This document shows, piece after piece, positions 7,476 to 14,559 of a DNA stretch of 64,000 nt. A program made the translations under genes and the position numbers. Where the stretch lies: NCBI RefSeq assembly GCF_022829385.1, contig NZ_JAKSXX010000246.1, positions 124,001-188,000 on the forward strand, given 5' to 3'. This DNA is from Methylobacterium sp. J-070. GTDB taxonomy: Bacteria; Pseudomonadota; Alphaproteobacteria; Rhizobiales; Beijerinckiaceae. Under the pieces are notes generated by a model. The model was given only the letters and a program-made list of their open reading frames with translations, was not told the DNA's origin and made no database searches. How positions within the stretch are numbered: position 1 is the stretch's first letter; every line of letters begins with the position of its first letter.

Positions 7476-7871
7476 CTAGAATATCGGCTTCACCGGTCGG
7501 CATTCTAGTTCGTACAGGAACGCTAGTTCTCCGCTCTTCAAGCCTCTATTCCCCGCCAAACTCAGTTTGCCGGTAAGCCGATCTAGGCTTCCTGCAATCT
7601 TTCCGTCCACTCCTGGATCAAAAGTCCAAGGTAAGCTGAACCCTATGTTTGTCGGCGCTATCCAAGTTATAGGTATAACCTTATTTTTCAGGCCGTGGAC
7701 CCTCTTCTCTTCAAGATCTACCTAAACGCCTATGTTGGCGGCTGGCGAGGTCAAGGGCGGAGGCCCGGCCGTCCAATACGTTCCGCCACACGATAGGTTG
7801 ATCACCTCGGCTCGGGCGATCGACGGAGCCGCCAGCACCAGCCCGGCGACGAACAGCGCAGCTCGCATCAT
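7476..7871 (-). pseudogene. Secreted small protein interrupted by an in-frame amber stop
   Basis: ATG 7871 opens a signal peptide (MRAALFVAGLVLAAPSIARA) and mature start EVINLSCGGTYWT. A TAG at 7722-7724 stops it after 49 residues. The same frame continues for 81 codons as VDLEEKRVHGLKNKVIPITW, then IDRLTGKLSLAG-like text (SLDRLTGKLSLAGNRG) and YELECRPVKPIF before a TAG at 7476. The second half has the look of the Rhizobiales periplasmic family that ends Y-x-L-x-C-x-P-x-KP-x-F. Full length would be about 131 residues. The downstream half is less GC-rich than the host. One nonsense mutation explains everything seen. Confidence 0.75.
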
Positions 7872-8326
7872 GGGGCCTCTCTCGCGCGCATCATCGGCTC
7901 GGCTGTCGCGGCGGGTATCCCCGAAGATAACACCGATCAACAAGCCGTTTCCGGCCGCGTAGCCGTACGCGTTGCGCGTAACGCCGGACGTGATGCAGGA
8001 TGAGCCGTCAAGGGAAGACGGGGTTGGAAGCCGCCTTCGGGCGAGTGTGGACCCCGCCTTCTCCTCGTGGCCGTGTAGAGCGAACGGTATGGACCCGCGT
8101 CGCGGCGCGTGGCTGGGATGGGAGGCGGCTGCCTTGCTAGGGGACGGGCCGCCTCCCCCTCACGTGCTGAGGACAGGGGAACCCATCTTCCCCCGGCGTG
8201 CAAGGTCGAGGGCGGTTTGTACCCACTTTCCGCAGGGATATAACCATAGGTCTGTTCGATCTTCGTTCCCTGTGGGAAAAGCCGTCCACAGAGGGAACCG
8301 ACGGCACGCGAGCCCCTGGAAGGACC
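7872..8326. other. Non-coding stretch in island cargo
   Basis: No frame keeps coding character here. At 8265-8290 and 8330-8338 there are DnaA-box-like words (TGTGGGAAAAG, TCCACAGA, TTTCCACAG), too degenerate to call an origin. Confidence 0.4.
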
Positions 8327-8510
8327 CTCTTTCCACAGTTGAAGGTACCGCTCGGCGAAGTCCGGCTCGTTCAGGTCGTCGGCCGAGAGGTCCCGTCGTC
8401 GCGTCGCGCTCGCCGATGATCTCGGTGGTGAAGCGCGCGTCGAGGTTATCGGCCTCGTAGACCGCCAACGGCGCTGGATCGTCAGGTGATCGCCGTCTAA
8501 GCGTCGGCAA
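8327..8510 (-). pseudogene. Frameshifted gene fragment
   Basis: Reading leftward, one frame has strong GC3 coding bias through LAVYEADNLDARFTTEIIGE to ERDATT. After the GGG run (plus-strand 8392-8394) the bias jumps frame to DLSADDLNEPDFAERYLQLW-KEG and fades near 8327. Removing one G fuses the two. No family recognised and no convincing start or end, so this is a remnant rather than a gene. Confidence 0.45.
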
Positions 8511-8705
8511 GACTCATCTGGTAAACGTTACGGAGGCTGCTCTTGGCGATGCGAGTGTGCCCCGGCGGGCGCTCGACACAGGTCACAGTCGTGTAATTCT
8601 GGGTATGCTGCACAACCTAGCGGGCACCGCTTCTCGGCCCCCTTCCTGGCCGGCACGAGAATGCGCAACCAAGTTCTATCACGCGAGCCGAGAAGGCCGG
8701 GCATT

Positions 8706-9578
8706 ATGGCAGCACAACCCGACGCCCCGATGAAGACCTATGACCCGGTCGGTCGCTGCATCTACTGCGGCGAGGATAAAGGGCGGTTGGGAGAAGAACA
8801 TATCATTCCGCTGGGGTTGGACGGTAACATCGTTTTACCTCTAGCCAGCTGCGACGATTGCTCAACTATTACAGGAAAATTTGAAGGTGTTGTGCAAAGA
8901 ACTATGCTTGGAAATATTCGGGTAAAACTAGGAATGAAGACTCGAAGAAAAAAGGATAGACCCAAGAAACTTGATATATTTATCAAAACTTCGGCCGGAG
9001 AAGAAGCCACTCCCGTTCCCGTTTCCGAATTTCCACATATGTTCGCTCTGCCCTTACTGGGCAAAGCGAGAGTGCTCCACGGGCTGCCAGAATTTCACTC
9101 GGATGTGATTGGGTGCGGATTTTGGGCGAATGCTCCGGAAGATGAAGTCCGCCCTTATCTCAAAGACGAAAACCATAAATTGCGCATTGGAGCAGTTAGA
9201 GCAGATTTTTTCTGTCGAATGCTTTCGAAGATCGCATACTCTTTTGCTGTCGCGGAATTCGGGTACGGAGCGTTTAAGCCATTGGTGCTACCGATCATTC
9301 TAGGCAAATCAAACAACTATGGCCACTTGGTCGGCGGCGATCCACAGGCGCCGCTTGCATCTGAACATTTGCATGACGTTAGTTGGGAATACCAGATTGT
9401 CAGATTGCAAGTATATATAGTCGTGAATATCAGACTATTCTCTAAAGCTGGCGCGCCCCAGTATCATGTCGTTGTCGGCACGACCGGCATCATCACCCCG
9501 CAGCAGAGACAAGCTCTCGATCAGGAAGCGCGGCAGCAAGCGAACAACGCGTGCCCGGATCTAGGGTCGTTAGGCTAA
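8706..9578 (+). CDS. HNH-endonuclease-like protein (CxxC zinc site)
   Basis: About 290 residues. Near the N-terminus CIYCGEDKGRLGEEHIIPLG followed by LASCDDCS gives two CxxC pairs around an E-E-H-I-I-P core, which is the treble-clef pattern of HNH nucleases. The remaining roughly 240 residues have no motif I know; RADFFCRMLSKIAYSFAVAEFGYGAF is a conserved-looking helix. ATG 8706 is used; ATG 8730 (MKTYDPVGRC) is also possible. GC content is clearly lower than in neighbours, supporting recent transfer. Single HNH proteins of this layout are frequent island cargo, some with defence roles. A terminator follows at once. Confidence 0.7.
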   Translation: MAAQPDAPMKTYDPVGRCIYCGEDKGRLGEEHIIPLGLDGNIVLPLASCDDCSTITGKFEGVVQRTMLGNIRVKLGMKTRRKKDRPKKLDIFIKTSAGEEATPVPVSEFPHMFALPLLGKARVLHGLPEFHSDVIGCGFWANAPEDEVRPYLKDENHKLRIGAVRADFFCRMLSKIAYSFAVAEFGYGAFKPLVLPIILGKSNNYGHLVGGDPQAPLASEHLHDVSWEYQIVRLQVYIVVNIRLFSKAGAPQYHVVVGTTGIITPQQRQALDQEARQQANNACPDLGSLG

Positions 9579-9610
9579 AGCACCCCCGGCACCGAAGCGC
9601 CGGGGGCTTT
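9577..9610 (+). terminator. Intrinsic terminator after the HNH gene
   Basis: AAAGC-a-CCCCCGGC pairs with GCCGGGGG-CTTT around an eight-base loop, starting in the stop codon. The AAAG/CTTT ends make it roughly symmetrical, so it could also serve the terminase operon arriving on the other strand. Confidence 0.75.
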
Positions 9611-9726
9611 CGCGTCATGAAGCGGCGCGGGATTTGGAGAGCGCCCCGCGGCCTAGGCGCCGGCCGGTTCATCGAACGGCCTGTCCACGTGTGGATTTCC
9701 TCTCCCTCGCGGCGAGGAGACCCGGT

Positions 9727-10452
9727 TCACTCAGCATCACGGGCGGACGGCCCCGGCCCGCCGACGGCGGCCAGCGCCGCCTCGATCGTGGGCATCGGGG
9801 CGTCCGGATCAGTGCGCAGCCGCTCGGCGGCCTGGGCCCACGGGCAGGGGCCGGCCGCCAGGGCAGCGTTCCGCGCGGCATGGAGGTCGGGCGGGGCGTT
9901 GCCGGCCCGAACCACATCGAGGGCGCGACCGAGGATCGCCGCACGGGCGGCGTGGTGCTCATACTCGGCGACGATCGCGGCACGGTCGGACTCGGCGGTC
10001 ACGACCTCTTTCGCGGCCATGACGATCCGGCCGTCCGCGGAACCGAGTTCCCGCTCCAGAGCGGCGACATCCTCGCGCTTCTTCTCCATCAGCATCCGGG
10101 ACCTACGCATCTCAGCTCGAAGCTCTTCAAGCTCGACCCGAAGTGCCGCGAGGCGCTTGTCCCCTGTGGGCTCCTCCTCGGGCAGGTCATCGCCGCGGAT
10201 CAGCGCGGCGGCCCGGCGCGCGGCGGTCTCCTCGCGGCGGTAGTGGTCTTCAGACATCGAGGGGGAGGCCGACGTCGACGCGCGCCGGATCTCGGCTTCG
10301 AGCTTCTCCTCCCGTTCCTCGAAGGCGTACGGGAACCCGATGCTGTCCCGGCGTCGTGCCTCCAAAACCTCGGAGACCCGGTTGCGCGCGGCGATGAGGT
10401 CCGCGAGGCGGGCGCGGGCAGGGGAGCGGGCGGCGACGAGGGACAACGACAT
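9727..10452 (-). CDS. Coiled-coil protein, last gene of the terminase operon
   Basis: A 241-residue protein with GGGAG ahead of ATG 10452. Residues about 10-60 and 95-180 are charged, heptad-like helix (ALRVELEELRAEMRRSRMLM, KKREDVAALERELG); the C-terminus is Ala/Pro-rich. No enzymatic motif. A structural or scaffold-like role beside the terminase genes is possible but is guesswork. It follows the 138-aa gene by 12 bases on the same strand. Confidence 0.7.
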   Translation of the reverse strand: MSLSLVAARSPARARLADLIAARNRVSEVLEARRRDSIGFPYAFEEREEKLEAEIRRASTSASPSMSEDHYRREETAARRAAALIRGDDLPEEEPTGDKRLAALRVELEELRAEMRRSRMLMEKKREDVAALERELGSADGRIVMAAKEVVTAESDRAAIVAEYEHHAARAAILGRALDVVRAGNAPPDLHAARNAALAAGPCPWAQAAERLRTDPDAPMPTIEAALAAVGGPGPSARDAE

Positions 10453-10464
10453 GACAGAAGCTCC

Positions 10465-10881
10465 CTAGATGCGGGACATGTGAGGGAAGATCGCCGCCAT
10501 CCGAGCGCGCTCGGCGGCGTCGGTGGAGGCGGGCGGGCGCTTGTCCTGGGCGATCGTCGGGCGAGCGTCCTGGGCGGTCCTGATGCGGCTCTGGCGTGCG
10601 AGCCGACGGGTCTGGCGAAGCTGGAGGGGGTTCTTGCCGTCCTGACCGACGGTCGGGTTCGTCCGCTCGGCGTCGTCGAGGATATCGTCGAGGAGATCCT
10701 CGAACCGGTTGTAGTCCGCACCTCGGATCTGGGAGGCGACGAACTCGCGGAGCGCGTCGACCTTCTTGTCGTCGGTGGCGGCGCGGTCCTTGGCGATCTT
10801 CACCCGGTTCGAGGGTCCGAGTGAGACTTGGGATCCACATGAGCCGGTCGAGGCGCAAAAGCGCATGGGGGCGTCGGCCAT
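10465..10881 (-). CDS. Small terminase-operon protein ending AAIFPHMSRI
   Basis: 138 residues, soluble, mixed charge. The middle region DALREFVASQIRGADYNRFE-DLLDDILDDAE is helical and acidic. The last ten residues, AAIFPHMSRI, almost repeat the end of the preceding gene's product (AALFPHMNRIGG), while the rest of the two proteins is not obviously similar. A shared C-terminal tag suggests both are recognised by one partner, for example in assembly or packaging (inference). Two bases separate it from the gene upstream. Confidence 0.75.
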   Translation of the reverse strand: MADAPMRFCASTGSCGSQVSLGPSNRVKIAKDRAATDDKKVDALREFVASQIRGADYNRFEDLLDDILDDAERTNPTVGQDGKNPLQLRQTRRLARQSRIRTAQDARPTIAQDKRPPASTDAAERARMAAIFPHMSRI

Positions 10882-10883
10882 GA

Positions 10884-11138
10884 TCAGCCTCCGATCCGGT
10901 TCATGTGCGGGAAGAGGGCCGCGTCCTGGGCCGGGATCGACGGCTTGTGGACCGCGTCGCTTTCGGAGCCGTCGGCGTCGCCCAGGAGGAGAGCCTCCAG
11001 ATCGGCGCGATCTCCCTCGGGGGCCAGCGCGATCAGGTTACGGATCGCCTCGTCGCGATCGGCGGGGACGGCATCGCGCGCGATGGGAGCAGAGCCGCCC
11101 ATGACGTGCGGCCGGGTGGTGTTCGAGGGGATGGGCAT
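10884..11138 (-). CDS. Small terminase-operon protein ending AALFPHMNRIGG
   Basis: 84 residues from ATG 11138 (MPIPSNTTRPHVMGGSAPIA), with GGAG ten bases upstream; the open frame extends further to 11246 but that part overlaps the 54-aa gene and is Ser/Arg-rich. The central helix DRDEAIRNLIALAPEGDRAD-LEALLLGDA resembles phage accessory head proteins in texture only. The C-terminal AALFPHMNRI matches the next gene's product. Confidence 0.72.
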   Translation of the reverse strand: MPIPSNTTRPHVMGGSAPIARDAVPADRDEAIRNLIALAPEGDRADLEALLLGDADGSESDAVHKPSIPAQDAALFPHMNRIGG

Positions 11139-11139
11139 C

Positions 11140-11304
11140 TTAGGCGCTCCGGAGGTTCGAGGACTGAAGGCGGGGGCGGCGGTGGGGGAAGGACGCCCAG
11201 TTGCGGACGAACTCCTTCGTCGAAAGGACCCGGAGGGCCTCGTCATAGTAGAGGGGCCGGGTCTTCTCCGAAGTTGCTTCGGTCTTTTCGGGCTTCGCGG
11301 GCAT
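11140..11304 (-). CDS. 54-aa protein between TerL and the FPHM genes
   Basis: Short frame from ATG 11304, preceded by AGAAGG, ending TAA at 11140, one base before the next ATG. The sequence MPAKPEKTEATSEKTRPLYY-DEALRVLSTKEFVRNWASF is protein-like with a conserved-looking aromatic/helix segment. The tight fit between TerL (18 bases upstream) and the 84-aa gene argues that it is real. Function unknown. Confidence 0.7.
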   Translation of the reverse strand: MPAKPEKTEATSEKTRPLYYDEALRVLSTKEFVRNWASFPHRRPRLQSSNLRSA

Positions 11305-11322
11305 GACGGCGGGACCTTCTGG

Positions 11323-12813
11323 CTACCTACGGCGGGCGAACATTTGATGAGGTGGGCGTTTCGATTGCGTCAGTTGCTTCAGTTGTTCGATGTTTTCACG
11401 AGTGAAGATAATCTTACGCCGTTCTTCGATCTTTGCAACAGTAATGGCCCCAGCCACGGCATTCGCCACGTCGTCATGAGCGCCCTTCATCTGCGGATGA
11501 TCGATTATGTCCCGGCCAGTTCCGCGGGTTGTACGGCGTTCGAGCGCGACAAGCTGAGCCTCTAGCTTCGGAACGTCGAGGAGCCGGCACTGTTCACTGT
11601 TCAAGATCGGCAAGAACTCGCGATATATGTCCGACTTGTTCTTCTCGGACGGCTGGTAGGTCACGCCGTGCGCGGCGAACCGGTCGCGAACCCAGGCCGC
11701 GCCGTAGTTGTCGCCGACCACGGTCGTCACGCCGAAGGTCTTGAGGAGGCCGGCGAACTCGACCGTCACCGCATCCGGGGATCCCTGAAGCTCGCGGACG
11801 GCATCAAGGACGGCGACCTCCCCGTCGTGGTGCGCAATCGCCAGGACGTGGCTGTCCGATCCACCGCCGCTTACGTCGACGAAGGCGCGATACCGGATTC
11901 CGGCGACGGGCGGACGCTCGCGGACACCGGTCGGGATGCACGCCTGGACGGCTTCGAGGGTGATGAACGCCTCGATGTCGTTCCGAAATTCACCCCCGTA
12001 TTCTGCCGCCGCGGCCGCCGGGTCGGCTTTGTAAGCCCGGTCGACGACCTTCTCGGACAGCGTCGGGTTCATGGTCCGGCTGGCCCCCTTCGCGACGAGG
12101 ACGCTCGGGTCGCCGTCGGGGCCGAAATCGCGCTTGAACGTGTTCCACAGCTCGCCGCGCTTCGAGTAGGGCGACGAGAAGCCGTAGAGGGGGCCGCCGG
12201 TCGTCGCGAGCGCGGGCCGGGCCGCGCCGAGGATCTCGCTGTCGGGGTTCGCCGCGGTGTCGGCGGTGTGCCAGTAGGCGACCTCGTCACAGAGGAGACA
12301 GACGAGCGTCTCTCCCCGGATCGTCCGGTAGTTCGCCGGGCGGATCTCGATGTCGACCCCGTTCGTCAGCCTGATCGTGTCGGCCGTCGGCTCGCCGTCC
12401 ATCATGTTTGCGAAGAGGGGGACGCCTTCGATGATCCCGCGGATGTAGGTGAAAGCTTTGGTCGCTTGCTTGGTGGTCGCGGCCAGGAGGACGACCTTCA
12501 GCCGTTCGCCGGGTGCCCGGACGTCGGCGTAGTCGATCAGACAGGCGTAGTAGACGGCCAGGATCGCGAAGGCGCGGGTCTTCCCGGCCCGGCGACCGAA
12601 TACACCCCAGAACTCGTCAACTGGCGCGTCGGGCTCGCGCTCGCGACCGGTCAGTTCGAGGAAGACCAATCGCTCCTCAGCGGAGAGGGTCTCGCCTTGG
12701 GAGGCGATGAGCAGGATCCGCCACAACGCCCACGACTTCCCAGGCAGGATCTCACCGAACAACGCCGGGTCGTCCAGGGCTGACCGCATGGGGATGAGGC
12801 GACGCTGGCTCAT
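11323..12813 (-). CDS. Phage terminase large subunit
   Basis: A 496-residue packaging motor with both expected domains. The ATPase has a Walker A-like GRRAGKT at residues 73-79 and a Walker B-like LLCDEVAYW near 175. The RNase H-like nuclease has three acidic positions in FVDVSGGGSDSH, VVGDNYGAAW and GAHDDVANAV. All key residues appear intact, so the protein should both translocate and cut DNA. It overlaps the preceding small gene by ATGA. No portal or capsid gene follows, which is odd for a prophage and is the main reason to see the island as a satellite. Confidence 0.92.
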   Translation of the reverse strand: MSQRRLIPMRSALDDPALFGEILPGKSWALWRILLIASQGETLSAEERLVFLELTGREREPDAPVDEFWGVFGRRAGKTRAFAILAVYYACLIDYADVRAPGERLKVVLLAATTKQATKAFTYIRGIIEGVPLFANMMDGEPTADTIRLTNGVDIEIRPANYRTIRGETLVCLLCDEVAYWHTADTAANPDSEILGAARPALATTGGPLYGFSSPYSKRGELWNTFKRDFGPDGDPSVLVAKGASRTMNPTLSEKVVDRAYKADPAAAAAEYGGEFRNDIEAFITLEAVQACIPTGVRERPPVAGIRYRAFVDVSGGGSDSHVLAIAHHDGEVAVLDAVRELQGSPDAVTVEFAGLLKTFGVTTVVGDNYGAAWVRDRFAAHGVTYQPSEKNKSDIYREFLPILNSEQCRLLDVPKLEAQLVALERRTTRGTGRDIIDHPQMKGAHDDVANAVAGAITVAKIEERRKIIFTRENIEQLKQLTQSKRPPHQMFARRR

Positions 12814-13166
12814 GGGCGGCGGCCGGCGAGATGGGAAGCGAGGTCGAGCGGCCGGGCGGCCTTGGACACCGGCGGACCCATGCGGCGGGACAGCCGATCA
12901 CACCGGTCACAGAGCATCCCGAACTGATCGAGGTCGATCGCCTCGCCGGCCGAGCGCGCGGCGGTCATGCGCTCGCGCTCCAGGGACAGGAGGGCGAAGG
13001 CGTGGATCGCGTCGAGCCGGACGGCGTCGAGTGTATTGAGGCCGCCGCGCTCCGCGATCAGCCGCTCGCGGGTCTCCCGAAGCTTACGCGCGAACTTCGT
13101 CCGACCGTCGAAGTCGACGAAAAGACGCTTTTCTTTCGTTTGATCCGGAGCGAGTTCGGTTTCCAC
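12810..13166 (-). CDS. Candidate terminase small subunit
   Basis: 118 residues, GTG start at 13166. Mostly helical and charged (RTKFARKLRETRERLIAERG, LNTLDAVRLDAIHAFALLSL), with a CDRCDRL segment near residue 86. I see no canonical HTH motif. Its stop overlaps the large-terminase start by four bases, the usual terS-terL arrangement, and its size fits. Assignment rests on position, so confidence is moderate. Confidence 0.6.
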   Translation of the reverse strand: METELAPDQTKEKRLFVDFDGRTKFARKLRETRERLIAERGGLNTLDAVRLDAIHAFALLSLERERMTAARSAGEAIDLDQFGMLCDRCDRLSRRMGPPVSKAARPLDLASHLAGRRP

Positions 13167-13189
13167 GGTGTATCCCGCCGGTCCTAAAT

Positions 13190-13219
13190 CGATATCGGCC
13201 CTGTGAGCGGCCTATATCG
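13190..13219. promoter_or_regulatory. Operator-like inverted repeat upstream of the terminase operon
   Basis: CGATATCGGCC (13190-13200) faces GGCCTATATCG (13209-13219), 11-base arms with one mismatch and an eight-base spacer. It lies just downstream of the promoter start, where repressor binding would block the operon. Confidence 0.55.
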
Positions 13220-13236
13220 ACGTGATGACTGGGGGT

Positions 13237-13264
13237 AATTTAGATGACCGCGGGACAAGGTCAA
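13237..13264 (-). promoter_or_regulatory. Sigma70-like promoter of the terminase operon
   Basis: On the minus strand TTGACC (13264-13259), a 16-base spacer and TAAATT (13242-13237), about 70 bases before the GTG at 13166. No other gene lies between. This would transcribe 13166 down to 9727. Confidence 0.6.
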
Positions 13265-13337
13265 TGAAATTGATTTTTTAGGCAGTTCGGCTCCTAAAGG
13301 TGCTTTTCTTTTACTTACTTGCGATAGCGAAGGACCG

Positions 13338-13955
13338 TCAGGCTACCTTCGCGGTGCGGGCGACCCTGGCGATCGTGTCCCGCGAGGCTCCGGTCGCGGC
13401 CTGGACCTGGGACCACGAGGCGCCCTTGGCGAGCATGGCGGCGATGCCGGCGTTCCGCTTCGCATCCTCGGGGCGGCCCCGGAGGCGGCCCTCAGTCTTC
13501 GCCTTGGCGATGCCCTGGGCCTGACGACGACGGCGGTCCTCGTAGTCCTTCCGGGCCACGGCCGCGAGCATGTCCAACATCATGCCGTTCAACGCCTCGA
13601 ACATCCGGGCGGTGAAGTCGTCCGGGTCAGGGGAGGCCATGGCCCAGGAGGTCGGGAGGTCCAGGGCGACGACCCGGACTCGGCGGGAGGAGATCTCGGT
13701 CTTGAGACGGTCCCAGTCGCCCGCGGTGAGGCGGGAGAGGCGATCGACTTGCTCGACGAGGAGGACGTCGCCGGGGCGGGCGTCCGCCAGGAGCCGGAAC
13801 AGCTCAGGACGGGCCAGCTTCGAGCCACTCTCGTTCTCGACATACCAAGCCGCGATCGTCAGGCCGCGCTCGCGGGCGAACGCCTCCAGAGGCTCACGAG
13901 CGCGAGTGGCGTCTTGCTCGGAGGTGGACGCGCGGAGGTAGGCTCGAACGAACAT
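13338..13955 (-). CDS. Serine recombinase / resolvase
   Basis: 205 residues. The N-terminal resolvase domain has the catalytic serine in YLRASTSEQDA and the conserved LLVEQVDRLSRL and EALNGMMLDMLAAVARKDYE helix E region. The C-terminus is a small HTH (GASWSQVQAATGASRDTIAR). Size and layout match small-resolvase/invertase enzymes rather than large integrases. With a tyrosine integrase already in the element, a role in multimer resolution or inversion within a replicating form is more likely than integration. Confidence 0.9.
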   Translation of the reverse strand: MFVRAYLRASTSEQDATRAREPLEAFARERGLTIAAWYVENESGSKLARPELFRLLADARPGDVLLVEQVDRLSRLTAGDWDRLKTEISSRRVRVVALDLPTSWAMASPDPDDFTARMFEALNGMMLDMLAAVARKDYEDRRRRQAQGIAKAKTEGRLRGRPEDAKRNAGIAAMLAKGASWSQVQAATGASRDTIARVARTAKVA

Positions 13956-13980
13956 CGGAACCTCGTCGGTACGATTAGAC

Positions 13981-14003
13981 CGGTCCGAATATAAGCGGTC
14001 CGA
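13981..14003. promoter_or_regulatory. Direct repeats in the resolvase promoter
   Basis: CGGTCCGA occurs at 13981-13988 and 13996-14003, flanking a TATATT-like -10 on the minus strand, 26 bases before the recombinase ATG. It could be an operator or subsite I of a resolution site. Confidence 0.35.
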
Positions 14004-14231
14004 TTTGCGTCGTCCAGTGGCGTTTATCGTACCACTCTAAGGGTAGTCCGATCAGGGCATACCTTTTCAGACCGGCGTCGGGGGAATGACGCGGGGATCG
14101 GCGTGGTCGGCGGTTCAGGTTCAGCGGGTGCTGGCGCGGGTGTGAGCGGTCGGCAAGGTCGAGTTGGGCGCCGCGGATTTTTCTGTCCGGCCGGTGTGCG
14201 CGTGCCGTCGTGGTTTCGAGGCCCGCGGGGA

Positions 14232-14467
14232 TGGGATCTGGCGAGGGGCGGAAGGGCGGAATTGGTCTCGTTTTGGGGCGTGGGGCCGTTTTAACTCTAC
14301 TTACTCTTCTACTGCTCATGATCAGAGGGGTAGAAGAAGAGAACTATTAAATCCGGCCCACGCCCGGAAACGAAGATCATTCCGCCCTTCCGCCCCTCCC
14401 GGTCCCGGCTATTAAATCCGGCCCACGCTCCGAAACGAGACCAATTCCGCCCTTCCGCCCCTTCCCT
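14232..14467. repeat. Three-copy repeat cluster, candidate replication origin
   Basis: A roughly 55-bp unit lies in direct orientation at 14344-14400 and 14409-14467 (starting CTATTAAATCCGGCCCACGC, ending ATTCCGCCCTTCCGCCC) and inverted at 14232-14294. Between the inverted copy and the first direct copy a hairpin, TCTTCTAC...GTAGAAGA, is centred on TGATCA. The TTAAA edges are the only AT-rich words. Position just past the primase-helicase gene fits an element origin, and a packaging or resolution site is the alternative. Confidence 0.6.
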
Positions 14468-14498
14468 CGGCCGGCAGGCTACCGGTGCCCCGGACACG

Positions 14499-14537
14499 AA
14501 AAACCCCGCCCACGCCTTCGTCAGGGCGCGAGCGGGG
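14499..14537 (-). terminator. Intrinsic terminator of the primase gene
   Basis: On the minus strand a GC-rich stem (CCCCGC-t-CGCGCC pairing GGCGtGg-GCGGGG) is followed by TTTTTCG, 23 bases past the primase stop. Confidence 0.75.
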
Positions 14538-14559
14538 CATCGGGTGGAGGCCGGTGGCT

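Larger units (their letters stand above)
13956..14559. other. 600-bp non-coding region between resolvase and primase genes
   Basis: No frame here looks like protein. It holds the resolvase promoter repeats, the three-copy repeat cluster at 14232-14467 and the primase terminator at 14499-14537. Confidence 0.6.
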
